Shown here: piece after piece, positions 1-9,061 of the stretch
Layout of the letters: each line of letters starts with the position of its first letter
Position numbering within the stretch: position 1 is the stretch's first letter
Assembly (NCBI RefSeq): GCF_963664135.1
Contig: NZ_OY760905.1
Coordinates: 3,436,736-3,500,735 of the forward strand
DNA from: an uncultured Acetobacterium sp.
GTDB taxonomy: Bacteria; Bacillota; Clostridia; Eubacteriales; Eubacteriaceae
DNA: 64,000 nt
Reading direction: 5' to 3'
Program-made: the position numbers and the translations under genes
The notes under the pieces: generated by a model
Databases searched by the model: none
What the model saw: the letters and a program-made list of their open reading frames with translations, nothing else
Told to the model about the DNA's origin: nothing

Positions 1-1
1 A

Positions 2-847
2 CACCGGATGGCAAAGATTGCCGGGGTCGATGTGCGGATTCTTAGATTGGGCATGGCCGGCACCCTGGGCTATGAAATTCATGGCGACGCGGCAAACACT
101 GAAGCGGTTTATGACTGTATCTGGGAAGTGGCCAAAACCTTTGATGCTAAAAAACTGGGACAAGTTGGGTATACCATGAATCATACCGAAGCTGGTTTCC
201 CCAATATTAATATGCATTATCCGTTACCATGGTTCGAAACACCAGGTTTGCAGGAGTATCTGACTGAAAGACCGATGGAAGGATTCTTTAATCTGAACAG
301 AATATTGGTTGGCAGCGTTGGCGAAGACTTAGAGTCACGATTTGTAACGCCTTATGATGTTGGTTGGGAATATCTGATTAAGTTTGATCATGATTTCATA
401 GGAAAGGCGGCGCTGGAAGAAATCGCCAAAAACCCCAAAAGAACCATGGTCACCCTGGAGTGGAATCCCGATGATTTGGGCGAAATCTTTGCTTCACAAT
501 TCAGAGGACAGGAAGTTGAACCCTTTGAAAGCATGGATGACCGTCCTATGGATATGTATTACAACAGCGGTTTTTCGATGTATTACCATGCGGATAAGGT
601 TCTGGCTGAGGGCAAAGAGATTGGCATTTCCAGCGGTCGACTCAATAGTTATTATTATCAGCGAATGATTTCACTGGCGTTTATCAAGCCGGAATACGCC
701 GTTGAAGGAAAAGAACTGACGGTTGTCTGGGGAACCCCGGGAAAACCGCAAAAAGAGATCCGGGCAAAAGTTGCCCGTTCACCTTATATGAATCTGGAAA
801 ACAATAAGGAGATTGATGTGAATGACATTCCCAGATTTCAAAAATAG
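2..847 (+). CDS. LigM/DesA-like THF-dependent O-demethylase, 5' truncated by window
   Basis: This is the C-terminal part of a GcvT-fold aminomethyltransferase-family protein. The reading frame is open from base 2, and the first residues (HRMAKIAGVDV) align with the middle of the full-length paralogue at 2580-3860 (HYRYVTIAGKKV). The ATG at position 8 is therefore internal, and the true start lies left of the window. Seen: the shared blocks KFDHDFIGKAALEE, VTLEWNPDD and WGTPGKPQKEIRAKV. From memory, these match the vanillate/3-O-methylgallate O-demethylase LigM of Sphingobium better than GcvT itself. Such enzymes move an aryl-O-methyl group directly to tetrahydrofolate without a corrinoid protein. 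The gene is followed by an MFS carrier and a paralogue, so uptake and demethylation of a methoxylated aromatic is the natural reading. Substrate is inferred; other GcvT-fold demethylases (DMSP demethylase) are the main alternative. Confidence 0.75.
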   Translation, partial: HRMAKIAGVDVRILRLGMAGTLGYEIHGDAANTEAVYDCIWEVAKTFDAKKLGQVGYTMNHTEAGFPNINMHYPLPWFETPGLQEYLTERPMEGFFNLNRILVGSVGEDLESRFVTPYDVGWEYLIKFDHDFIGKAALEEIAKNPKRTMVTLEWNPDDLGEIFASQFRGQEVEPFESMDDRPMDMYYNSGFSMYYHADKVLAEGKEIGISSGRLNSYYYQRMISLAFIKPEYAVEGKELTVVWGTPGKPQKEIRAKVARSPYMNLENNKEIDVNDIPRFQK

Positions 848-1104
848 CTATTAAGAATTGGATTTTTTGATCATCCAATTATCCTGAGAAAGAACAGAAT
901 CCGGATAACAGTTTATTATCAAAAACAAAAAAACCTTTAGCAAAACAACATAATAGCAAGTACCAGTTCATACAATTAAACAAGTAAAGCGAGCAGGCCC
1001 ATTATCAAAGTATTTTTGTTGAAAAATAAAGAATATTTGAGATGGGCTCTGTTTATGGATAGTATAAGAAAAAGTAAAAGATCAATTGATCAGGAGGAAT
1101 AGTT

Positions 1105-2286
1105 ATGAAGAAAAATACTAAATGGATAGTGTTGGCGGTTACATGCCTCGCTCTTTTTGTGCCAAGTTATTGTCAGTATCAATTGCCGCCGTTGGCACCA
1201 GAGTTGATGACTACCTTTAATTTAACGATGACCGAGTTTTCGAGAGTATTTTCGGCGACAATGATACCGGCCATTTTTTTAAGTTTAATTGCTGGCATAT
1301 TAGTTGATAAGTTTGGGATAAAGAAAATAATAGGAATGAGTATCCTTGTGACGATTATAGGCGTCTGTTCACGTGTCTATGCCGATTCATTTACTTCATT
1401 GATGATAACCATGATGTCGATTGGTTTTTCGGCAGCGTTTTTAAATGCCAATGGACCTAAGATTATTGGCAGCTATTTTCCACAGGAAAAAATCAGTTCA
1501 ATGATGAGCTTTCTTTTGGCCAGTTCGACACTGGCAATGACAATTGGGATGGGTACAACAGGATTTTTTTCAACGATACAGAGTGCCTTTCTGGTGGCTG
1601 CGGTTATTAGTATAATTGCGGGTGTTCTTTGGCTTTTATTTATGAAAGACCCCATCAAAAATGAGAACGAGCGGCTGAATAAACAGGTATCCATCACAAT
1701 TGGAGAAAGTCTGATAACTGTTGTAAAATGCCAAACCGTATGGGTTGTCGGATTTTGTCTGATGGCGAATATGGGGTGTTTTGTGGCAATCAGTTCTTTC
1801 TTGCCAACTGCCTTGGTAGGACGGGGAATCGACATGATCGCAGCGGGTATGTATGGGTCGATTATGACGATGGGCACGCTCTTTGGTTGTTTGACAGCAC
1901 CATTAGTAGTTAAAAAAGTTGGAAAAATGAAGCCCGTTATGATGATTATGGCGATCGTTGCGGCCATTGGCAGTGCGTTTTTCTGGAATGCCCCGGAAGG
2001 CGTTCTGTTAGGTGCGGGTATGTTTATTTTTGGAGCAACCAGCAGTGGATTAATGCCATTATTGATGTCAATACCAATTCAAATGAAGGAAATTGGTCCA
2101 GCATTTGCGGGAACGGCAGGTGGATTAACCGCTACATTGCAGTTGATCGGAGCAGTAATCATCCCGACTTTTATCATTATACCAATAGCGGGAACAAATA
2201 TGACGATGTTTTTTATGCTAACAGGAGTCAGTATGGCCATATCAGCAGGAATGATATTATTTTTACCTGAATTACTGAAAAAATAA
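1105..2286 (+). CDS. MFS transporter (NarK/OxlT-like)
   Basis: A 393-residue, very hydrophobic protein with about twelve membrane segments and the MFS loop 2-3 signature (GILVDKFGIKK, about residues 62-72). It belongs to the major facilitator superfamily; the overall look is of the organic-anion or nitrate/cyanate carrier branch, but the substrate cannot be read from the sequence. The start is supported by AGGAGG about 7 nt upstream of the ATG. It lies between two LigM-like O-demethylase genes, so import of the methoxylated substrate or export of the demethylated product is the likely job (inference from context). Confidence 0.85.
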   Translation: MKKNTKWIVLAVTCLALFVPSYCQYQLPPLAPELMTTFNLTMTEFSRVFSATMIPAIFLSLIAGILVDKFGIKKIIGMSILVTIIGVCSRVYADSFTSLMITMMSIGFSAAFLNANGPKIIGSYFPQEKISSMMSFLLASSTLAMTIGMGTTGFFSTIQSAFLVAAVISIIAGVLWLLFMKDPIKNENERLNKQVSITIGESLITVVKCQTVWVVGFCLMANMGCFVAISSFLPTALVGRGIDMIAAGMYGSIMTMGTLFGCLTAPLVVKKVGKMKPVMMIMAIVAAIGSAFFWNAPEGVLLGAGMFIFGATSSGLMPLLMSIPIQMKEIGPAFAGTAGGLTATLQLIGAVIIPTFIIIPIAGTNMTMFFMLTGVSMAISAGMILFLPELLKK

Positions 2287-2579
2287 TATGACTAAGGGTT
2301 ATTAAATGAAAACGAGAGATATGTTGGAGTTATTTCATTTTATGTATATGAAGATACCGAAATGGCTTGAGTGTATAAAAACGGGGTTAATATTTCATGT
2401 AAAGGTCTGGAATTGTAAAATCGAAGTCTTCTTGGGTTTATAGCCCAAATGGAACATTTTTTTTTCGTACGGCCAATACGATTACTTCGTTTATAAGACG
2501 TGTTATCCTTATATTGTCGTGGTTACCAAAACGATGAAATCAATAATCACAGCAAATAAATTTGTAAGGAGATATTAAA

Positions 2580-3860
2580 ATGGACAAAATGGTACAGGTC
2601 GCGCGCACACCAGGAAACAAGGATTGGCTTTGGGGGCGGGGCTGGGGTCAACAGATTGAACATACAAACTGGCTAGACGAGCAGATGTCATGGAAAAAAT
2701 CCTGTTATATTGGGGACTGGTCATTTCTACAGTTTATGAAAGTAAAAGGGACTGATGCGATTAAACTGTTTTCATCAATTTTTGTTAACAGCTTTGCTAA
2801 GTTTGAGGTCGGTCAGGCCAAACATATCATTATGTGCAACGATGACGGCTATATTATGATGGAAGGTATTCTAATTAGGCTGAGTGAAGATGAATATGCA
2901 GTAGAAGGCATTCCTCCCTTTTGGCTGATGACTTACTTGCCGGAAAGTGATTATAATGTAGAAACAGAGATGATTCCCAGTTATTTTTGGCAGGTTCAGG
3001 GTCCGAATTCACTTGAACTGCTTGAGGATTTAACCGGTGAAGATTTAAAAGATATTAAGTTTATGCACTACCGTTATGTAACAATTGCCGGTAAAAAGGT
3101 GATTGCATTAAGACAGGGAATGTCCGGTGAAGTCGGATTTGAACTGCAGGGTCCAATGGAAGACATGCAAACCATTCGTGATGCTGTAATGGCGGCGGGT
3201 CAAAAATTTGGGATACTGGAAATCGGTGGCCGAGTAGCGATGATTAATCATCTGGAAGCGTGTTTTCCTACACTCCAGACCGAATATGTGCCAGCATTTA
3301 CAGGGAAAGATGTTGAATTACTCAGTAAGATCGAGTTTCCGCTGCTTACGGTTAAGGTTGAAGGTAGTTTTGAATCAGACAATCCGGAGGATTATTTCCG
3401 TACCCCTTACGATTTTGGCTGGGGAAACCGCGTTAAATTTGATCATGATTTCAGAGGCCGGGCAGCGTTAGAGGAAATGTCGAAAAATATAAAACGACAG
3501 ATTGTGACCCTTGAATGGAATACGGACGATGTAATCGATGTATATGCATCTCTTTATAGAGAAGGCGATCATTATGATTATATTGAGATGCCACGTACAT
3601 TATACTGGGTTTCACATATGGATAAGGTCGTAAACAGTGAAGACAAACCGATTGGTACATCAGCTTCTTATGGATATAGTTACTTTTTCCGGAAAAACCT
3701 GTCACTGTGTGTAATCGATAATGAATATGCTACGCCTGGGACGGAAGTTACATTGATCTGGGGCGAACCGGGCCATCCGCAGAAAAAGATTAGAGCTGTC
3801 GTCGCATCGGCACCTTATAAAAAAGATGACCGCAGGACTGACTTAAGAAAAACACACTAA
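2580..3860 (+). CDS. LigM/DesA-like THF-dependent aryl O-demethylase
   Basis: A 426-residue GcvT-fold protein, full length for the LigM group. Blocks recalled from LigM occur in order: an N-terminal NWLDEQMSWKKS region, KGTDAIKLFS (about 58-67), HIIMCNDDGYIMMEG (about 81-95), WQVQGPNSLELLE (about 139-151), KFDHDFRGRAALEE (about 286-299), TLEWNTDD, and the C-terminal WGEPGHPQKKIRAVVASAPY. LigM transfers an aryl methoxyl carbon to tetrahydrofolate, giving methyl-THF and a phenol. In an acetogen that product enters the methyl branch of the Wood-Ljungdahl pathway directly. A strong AAGGAGAT site precedes the ATG. Paralogous to the truncated gene at 2-847. What is seen is the fold and motif pattern; the aromatic substrate is inferred. 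Confidence 0.78.
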   Translation: MDKMVQVARTPGNKDWLWGRGWGQQIEHTNWLDEQMSWKKSCYIGDWSFLQFMKVKGTDAIKLFSSIFVNSFAKFEVGQAKHIIMCNDDGYIMMEGILIRLSEDEYAVEGIPPFWLMTYLPESDYNVETEMIPSYFWQVQGPNSLELLEDLTGEDLKDIKFMHYRYVTIAGKKVIALRQGMSGEVGFELQGPMEDMQTIRDAVMAAGQKFGILEIGGRVAMINHLEACFPTLQTEYVPAFTGKDVELLSKIEFPLLTVKVEGSFESDNPEDYFRTPYDFGWGNRVKFDHDFRGRAALEEMSKNIKRQIVTLEWNTDDVIDVYASLYREGDHYDYIEMPRTLYWVSHMDKVVNSEDKPIGTSASYGYSYFFRKNLSLCVIDNEYATPGTEVTLIWGEPGHPQKKIRAVVASAPYKKDDRRTDLRKTH

Positions 3861-3899
3861 ACATAAATTTTTGTATATTGAGGCCAAAGGAGAAGAGTG

Positions 3900-5435
3900 A
3901 TGAAGCTCACACTTTCTGTTATCGCGTATCATTTGGCATCTAAATACGATGAGATTATAGAATTATGTCCCTATGATAAGGCCAGTACATTGAATCGGGC
4001 TCGTTTTTTTGATCATAATCATTGCGAAGACGATATTGTATATTTGTTGCATTGGGAAGATGTGATAGCAGAAAGCGCCTGCCCACAAAGCATTATTTGT
4101 GTTGGTGGGGAAAAAGAGGCATGTTCATATTTTGAAAATAACAGGATCGATGCGCTTGTTCTTTCTGGAAATACGGAACTGCCCCTATTATTTCAGGATA
4201 TCTGTGATATATTTTATATGTATAATGGCTATGAGCAAGAGATCAAGGATTCTATTATCAGGGAAGATGGTCTTAAGTCCACATTGAACATCGTCAGCAA
4301 AATATTCGATAACCAGGTTTTAGTTGTTGATGGCGTTCTGCGTGTTTTAAGCTGGAGTGGCAGTGACAATGATAATAGTGATGATCCTCTTTGGCAGGAG
4401 ACATTAACGCAGGGTATGACGAGTCAAACCTTTATGAATATTATTAAGGAAAAAGGAATCGTTAATCTGTTAAATGAGACACAAGGGGCGTTTTATGTTA
4501 ATGAACCTCCAGTCAAACCTTTTCTGCATGCTAATTTTATGGAAAAGGGAGAACGCATCGCATCGATTTCAGTAGCGTGTCAGAACAATGATCTCGACGA
4601 GCGGCTTTTACCAGTATTGGATAATATCGTCGATCTGCTTAAAATTGTAGTGTTCCGGATAGGAAATGCGTATTATCTTAAATCCTCCAATATGCAAAAG
4701 ATTATTCTGGATATGTTAGGCGGCTCTCTTTTAGATGATGAATTGCTAAAGCGTAATCTTGCAGCCATTCGATGGAATATTTCTGATGAATATCAAATGA
4801 TCAGAGTTGAAATGGATCAAAAGGATATTTCAGGTGGACTAGCCAAATATACCCATGAAATAGTTCGCAACATGTTCCTCGATTCCATTTTAGTTAATTT
4901 ACAGAATGCATTTTTATTCATAATTCACCGAAGTGGACATCAAAATACTGATGATGTTTTAAATACCGAGTTTAGTGCTTTTTTAAGAAACAGAAAATGC
5001 AAGGCGGGCATAAGCATGAGTTATTTCAATTTTGCTCAGTCGGCTACCGCCTACAAGCTGGCCAGTGTAGCTTTGGAGAAAGGCAATACGTTGGAAAAAG
5101 ATAAAGTCTTATATCATTATGAAGATTATCTCACTACCCACATTATTGATCTGTGCGCGCTTTCTTTAGATGTTGCTTCGCTTTGTCATCCCGAAGCTGT
5201 AAAGTTGTTCCAATATGACAAGGATCATAAAACCAGATATTTTGACAGCCTGTATATGTATATTATGGAAGAAAAGTGTCTCGCATTGGCAGCAAAAAAG
5301 CTGAATATTCATAGAAATACATTAGTATACCGATTGGCTAAAGTAAATGACATCTGTTCTTTTGACATTAAAAATAGTTCGCTTCGCATGCATTTCATAT
5401 GGTTCTATTTGGTGTTAGAACAACAGAAAAAGTGA
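3900..5435 (+). CDS. PucR/CdaR-type transcriptional regulator
   Basis: About 511 residues. The C-terminus carries the PucR-type helix-turn-helix (LAAKKLNIHRNTLVYRLAKV, about residues 470-490), which defines the PucR/CdaR activator family. The N-terminal 200 residues resemble a ligand-sensing PucR/GAF-like region; no specific ligand can be named. ATG at 3900 is preferred over the GTG at 3897 because AAAGGAG ends 7 nt before it. It follows the O-demethylase by about 40 nt on the same strand and probably controls the LigM-like/MFS genes in response to their substrate (inference). Confidence 0.82.
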   Translation: MKLTLSVIAYHLASKYDEIIELCPYDKASTLNRARFFDHNHCEDDIVYLLHWEDVIAESACPQSIICVGGEKEACSYFENNRIDALVLSGNTELPLLFQDICDIFYMYNGYEQEIKDSIIREDGLKSTLNIVSKIFDNQVLVVDGVLRVLSWSGSDNDNSDDPLWQETLTQGMTSQTFMNIIKEKGIVNLLNETQGAFYVNEPPVKPFLHANFMEKGERIASISVACQNNDLDERLLPVLDNIVDLLKIVVFRIGNAYYLKSSNMQKIILDMLGGSLLDDELLKRNLAAIRWNISDEYQMIRVEMDQKDISGGLAKYTHEIVRNMFLDSILVNLQNAFLFIIHRSGHQNTDDVLNTEFSAFLRNRKCKAGISMSYFNFAQSATAYKLASVALEKGNTLEKDKVLYHYEDYLTTHIIDLCALSLDVASLCHPEAVKLFQYDKDHKTRYFDSLYMYIMEEKCLALAAKKLNIHRNTLVYRLAKVNDICSFDIKNSSLRMHFIWFYLVLEQQKK

Positions 5436-5465
5436 TTTTTGTAAAATTATAGCGGAGGAAAAGAC

Positions 5466-6155
5466 TTGAAGTTACTGATTATTGAAGATGAACGAGAGAT
5501 GCTAGCGGCATTAAAAAAGGGATTTCTGAAAAAAGGATACGCGGTAGATGTTGCTGATGATGGCGATGAAGGATCTTATCTTGCTGAAATGAATGAATAT
5601 GATGCTATTATTCTCGATTTAAATCTGCCTGGTAAAGACGGTCTGGAAATCCTTGAGGAAATCCGAAAGAGGAGTAATGAACAGAACGTTATTATATTAT
5701 CGGCAAGGTCAACGGTGCCAGATAAAATTTTAGGACTTGATTTGGGCGCGAATGATTATTTGGCGAAACCCTTTGATTTTTTAGAGCTCGAAGCACGGGT
5801 CAGATCACTTTCAAGACGGGATTTCATACAGCATGATACCATCATTGAGATAAATAATCTCGTTCTTAATACCGCCAAAAAATCGGTTCAATTTAATCAG
5901 AATAGCATTGATTTTTCACCAAAAGAATATTCGATTTTCGAATATTTGGCCATAAACAAGGAAAAAGTGATCAGTGTCGAAGAACTGATCGAGCATGTGT
6001 GGGATAGTGAAGTGGATTTATTTACGGTATCCATTAAAGTGCATATCAGTAACATTAGAAAAAAACTATTTGCAGTTGGAAAAGCGAATATGATTAAAAC
6101 AGTTCGTGGCAGTGGTTATACATTAGAATCAGAGGCGATACAAAATAAAACGTAA
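5466..6155 (+). CDS. OmpR/PhoB-family response regulator
   Basis: A 229-residue two-domain response regulator. The receiver has the acidic pair E7/D8, phosphoacceptor D51 (AIILDLNLPGKDG) and the conserved lysine in LAKPFD. The C-terminus is a winged helix (FSPKEYSIFEYLA ... ISNIRKKLF ... VRGSGYTLE). The start is TTG, 6 nt after CGGAGGA. A terminator follows at 6207-6236, and then the efflux operon begins. The nearest intact sensor kinase is convergent at 9944-11077, on the far side of that operon, and is the probable partner. Likely target: the direct repeat at 6240-6256. Confidence 0.92.
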   Translation: MKLLIIEDEREMLAALKKGFLKKGYAVDVADDGDEGSYLAEMNEYDAIILDLNLPGKDGLEILEEIRKRSNEQNVIILSARSTVPDKILGLDLGANDYLAKPFDFLELEARVRSLSRRDFIQHDTIIEINNLVLNTAKKSVQFNQNSIDFSPKEYSIFEYLAINKEKVISVEELIEHVWDSEVDLFTVSIKVHISNIRKKLFAVGKANMIKTVRGSGYTLESEAIQNKT

Positions 6156-6206
6156 TTCATTTTTTTCTGTGCGCTTGTTCCAACTGCTTAGAAATAAGTC
6201 TCATTC

Positions 6207-6236
6207 AACTACCAGTATTTTTACTGGTAGTTTTTC
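6207..6236 (+). terminator. Rho-independent terminator after response regulator
   Basis: An 11-bp perfect inverted repeat (arms 6207-6217 and 6222-6232, AACTACCAGTA) with a four-T loop, followed by a T-rich tail. It separates the response-regulator transcript from the MacAB-like operon. Confidence 0.88.
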
Positions 6237-6239
6237 TTT

Positions 6240-6269
6240 ACCTTCTCTTAACCTTCGTTTTGCTATACT
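6240..6269 (+). promoter_or_regulatory. Promoter with ACCTTC direct repeat at the -35 (RR operator)
   Basis: ACCTTC occurs at 6240-6245 and 6251-6256, an 11-bp spacing, within the longer similarity TACCTTC/TAACCTTC. An extended -10, TGCTATACT, lies at 6261-6269. OmpR-family activators typically bind such one-helical-turn direct repeats in place of a good -35. The arrangement suggests positive control of the downstream efflux operon by the regulator at 5466-6155. The repeat is seen; the binding is inferred. Confidence 0.6.
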
Positions 6270-6295
6270 TTGATCATCAAAACAAAGGAGCGCTT

Positions 6296-7303
6296 ATGAC
6301 GAAGGGAAAATCCAAAAAGAAAATAGTCCTGTTCCTGCTTGCAATTGTGCTTGCAATTGGAGGAAGCGGTAGCTATTTATATCTCCAGAACAAGCAGGCA
6401 GAAACCGAGACAGTTGCTAGAGAACGCCAGTACACAGCACAAATGGGTGAAATTACAGTTGGAATTGATGCGGAAGGAAAAATATCTTTATTGCAGAAAT
6501 CATTACCTTTGTCCAAAGGAGTAGTTATTAAAGATTTTACAGTTAGTGTGGGCGATGTAGTTAAAAAAGGTGATAAAGTAGCAAATATTGATCAAGAGGT
6601 GATTCAAAGTATTTTAAATGAGCTTCAAGATAAAAAAAATTCTGCTGTAGCCAACTTGGAAAACGTAGAAGATGATAATAACAGCGATACATCCCGGGAT
6701 ACGGTAACATTGGCGCAAAATAAATTGGATGCTGTCAAGAAAGAAGTTGCTGATGTTAAAAATCTTCTTGAAGCGCCAACACTATATGCGAATACGGATG
6801 GTATTGTTCTTGATATAATCGCTCAAAAAGGTGTCGCAATCGCAATGGATCCGGTCAAGATAATCGGAGATGCGGGAAATCCGGAAATCATTGTACCGAT
6901 TGAAGGCACTAATATTAATGATGTTGAGGTTATGCAAAAAGTTAAGTTCACAACCGGAGCCTATCCGTCGCAAACATTTACCGGCGTTGTCAAGCATAAG
7001 AAATTAGTGCCCAATTCGGAAGGAAAATATGATGTTACGCTTACGGTAGACCAAACAGATGCAAAATTTCAACAAGGAATGAGTGTGGCAGTCACTTTGA
7101 TTGTTCAACAAAAGAAAGATATTTTAACCCTTTCAAACAAAGCAATCACATTAACCGACGGGAAACAATTTGTGAAAATGCGCGATGAAAATGGGGCATT
7201 AAAAGATGTTGAAATCACAACCGGTTTCTCTGATGGCCGTGTCAGTGAAGTGGTAAGTGGTCTCAAAGACGGTGACCTGATCATCGTCGAGGATGCGGTA
7301 TGA
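6296..7303 (+). CDS. MacA-like membrane-fusion/adaptor protein
   Basis: 335 residues. An N-terminal membrane anchor (IVLFLLAIVLAIGGSGSYLYL, quoted in part as IVLFLLAIVL, about residues 9-29) is followed by a lipoyl/barrel-sandwich half-motif (GVVIKDFTVSVGDVVKKGDKV), a coiled-coil hairpin, and beta-barrel segments ending in SGLKDGDLIIVEDA, as in HlyD/MacA adaptors. ATG at 6296 is chosen because AAAGGAG precedes it by 6 nt; an upstream in-frame ATG lies before that site. The stop overlaps the permease start by 4 nt (ATGA), so the two are translationally coupled. It bridges the ABC permease to an extracytoplasmic substrate. In Gram-positives such sets commonly confer peptide-antibiotic export or resistance (family knowledge). 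Confidence 0.85.
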   Translation: MTKGKSKKKIVLFLLAIVLAIGGSGSYLYLQNKQAETETVARERQYTAQMGEITVGIDAEGKISLLQKSLPLSKGVVIKDFTVSVGDVVKKGDKVANIDQEVIQSILNELQDKKNSAVANLENVEDDNNSDTSRDTVTLAQNKLDAVKKEVADVKNLLEAPTLYANTDGIVLDIIAQKGVAIAMDPVKIIGDAGNPEIIVPIEGTNINDVEVMQKVKFTTGAYPSQTFTGVVKHKKLVPNSEGKYDVTLTVDQTDAKFQQGMSVAVTLIVQQKKDILTLSNKAITLTDGKQFVKMRDENGALKDVEITTGFSDGRVSEVVSGLKDGDLIIVEDAV

Positions 7304-8505
7304 GAGTTTCAGAATTAATCCGAATAGTATGGATTAACATGAGGCGGAATAAATCTAAGGTTTTATTAACCGCTCTTGGTATTATTATTGGAACAATCAC
7401 CATTGTGCTTGTCATTGACATCGGTCAGGGAGCTGAAAAAAAAGCTGCTGAACAATATTCTTATTTATCGGCTGATACAATTTATGTGAATCCGAATTAT
7501 GAAATAATTAAAACGGATTCCGATTATTCGAAAATTGAAAAATTGACACCTGAAATCATTGAGAAAACGATGAAGGAAAGCACGACTTTGTCTGGTCTCT
7601 ACCTAAGAGGTGATACAAGTAAAAGCTGTATCATAAACGGACAAAAAAAGACTTTGTCGATTACCGGGGTTACCGAAGACTACGCTACGGTGTCAAACAT
7701 CTACACAAATACAGGCGCTAATCTGACCTATGAGGATATGGAGCGGGAGGCGAGGGTTTGTGTAATCGGCTATGACCTTGCCAAGCAATATTATAAGTCA
7801 CCGTCAGATGCCATTGAAAATGTGATTACAATTGAAAATCATCAGTACAAAATTATCGGTGTGTTAAAAAAAACAGGAGACGGTTTGCAGGGACTTAATG
7901 CCGACACAACAGTTTTTTTGCCTTATAGCACATTAGTTAAGGATAAACAGTTTGATAAATATACCATTCCTCTAGCTGTTGGTAAAGCAAAAACGCTAAA
8001 TCTTGTAAAACGATCCATCGCCGAAATTGAAAACTCTCTGCGTTACTATTTGGAAAACAAGGAAGCTTACGCGGTTAGCGATGCGGGTAGTCGAATTGAA
8101 GCAGCAACGGAATCTGCCAGAACCATGAAGTGGCTATTGTTGTCCGTTGCGATCATTGTATTCATCGTTAGCGGAATCGGTATTATGAATGTACTGTTTG
8201 TTACAGTTAAAAAACGAACCCGTGAAATTGGTGTTTTGAAAGCATTAGGAAGCACGAATGGCGATATTCTCAAGCAGTTTTTAATAGAATCATCAGGGAT
8301 CGGTGCATTCGGCGGTATGGTCGGCATCGCAATTAGTTTTGTTGCTGTATACTTTCTATCATTTACGGATATTCCGGTTGCTTCCAGTATGTCAGGCAAG
8401 GCAGTTGCTTTTGCTTTTGCGGTAACAACAAGTACATTGTCGGGATTATATCCGGCCTATATAGCATCTCAATTAAAGCCAGTCGATGCTCTGAATCAGG
8501 AATAA
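7300..8505 (+). CDS. MacB-like ABC transporter permease (FtsX domain)
   Basis: 401 residues in MacB topology: TM1 near residues 18-40 (LLTALGIIIGTITIVLV), a large extracytoplasmic MacB_PCD domain, then three C-terminal TMs. The FtsX-type signature VKKRTREIGVLKALGST follows TM2. It has no nucleotide-binding domain of its own; the ATPase is encoded separately at 9062-9724. Coupled to the adaptor gene by a 4-nt overlap. Substrate unknown; antimicrobial peptide or envelope-stress efflux is the usual role. Confidence 0.87.
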   Translation: MRVSELIRIVWINMRRNKSKVLLTALGIIIGTITIVLVIDIGQGAEKKAAEQYSYLSADTIYVNPNYEIIKTDSDYSKIEKLTPEIIEKTMKESTTLSGLYLRGDTSKSCIINGQKKTLSITGVTEDYATVSNIYTNTGANLTYEDMEREARVCVIGYDLAKQYYKSPSDAIENVITIENHQYKIIGVLKKTGDGLQGLNADTTVFLPYSTLVKDKQFDKYTIPLAVGKAKTLNLVKRSIAEIENSLRYYLENKEAYAVSDAGSRIEAATESARTMKWLLLSVAIIVFIVSGIGIMNVLFVTVKKRTREIGVLKALGSTNGDILKQFLIESSGIGAFGGMVGIAISFVAVYFLSFTDIPVASSMSGKAVAFAFAVTTSTLSGLYPAYIASQLKPVDALNQE

Positions 8506-8552
8506 AGTGATAACACTTTATAGATACATTTATTCAAGAAAGGATAATAAAC

Positions 8553-9056
8553 ATGAAAAAAATAGTAATTGTTCTTATGACATTAGCGCTTTGCATGTCT
8601 ATGGTAGCTTGTTCAAGTGAAGGCGGAAAAACGAATGTTTCTTCTGGAGGCAAAAAAAATCAACGAGAAGTAGAACAGACTTGGGGGAAAATTGATAGTA
8701 TTACCGGAAACAGTATGAAAGTAAGCTTAGCCAAAGAACCAAGTGAGGAAGATCGGCTATCCGGAGGTGCTGGTGCGATGATAGTTGATGAAAATGATCC
8801 AAATGTTGGCGAAACAAATGTTACGGTTACCACGGATGAAAGCGGTAAAGAAATAGTTGAAGGTGTGCAAGCGCCAAAGATAGAGCTTGAATATACTGGC
8901 GAAAAAAAAGAAATTACGATTCCAGCTGGAGCAACCATCTATAATTTACAAACAGGTACTGAGACCAAAATGGACGAACTGAAAAAGGGAACGGTCATAC
9001 AGATTATAACCGAAAAATCCACCGGGACGATAACCGAAGTCTATATATTGGAGTAA
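8553..9056 (+). CDS. Predicted lipoprotein in efflux operon
   Basis: 167 residues. The N-terminus is a lipoprotein signal with lipobox SMVAC-S (Cys about residue 20). The mature part has no family I recognise; it is acidic and soluble-looking, with a repeated theme of short beta segments (KIDSITGNSMKVSLA ... TIPAGATIYNLQTG). It lies between the permease and ATPase genes with an AAAGGA site, so it is probably an extracytoplasmic accessory of this exporter. Confidence 0.78.
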   Translation: MKKIVIVLMTLALCMSMVACSSEGGKTNVSSGGKKNQREVEQTWGKIDSITGNSMKVSLAKEPSEEDRLSGGAGAMIVDENDPNVGETNVTVTTDESGKEIVEGVQAPKIELEYTGEKKEITIPAGATIYNLQTGTETKMDELKKGTVIQIITEKSTGTITEVYILE

Positions 9057-9061
9057 TTCCG

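Noticed and set aside
2305..2442. 45-codon frame after the MFS gene (MKTRDMLELFHFMYMK...).
   Set aside because: No ribosome site, biased composition and no recognisable family; not supported as a gene.
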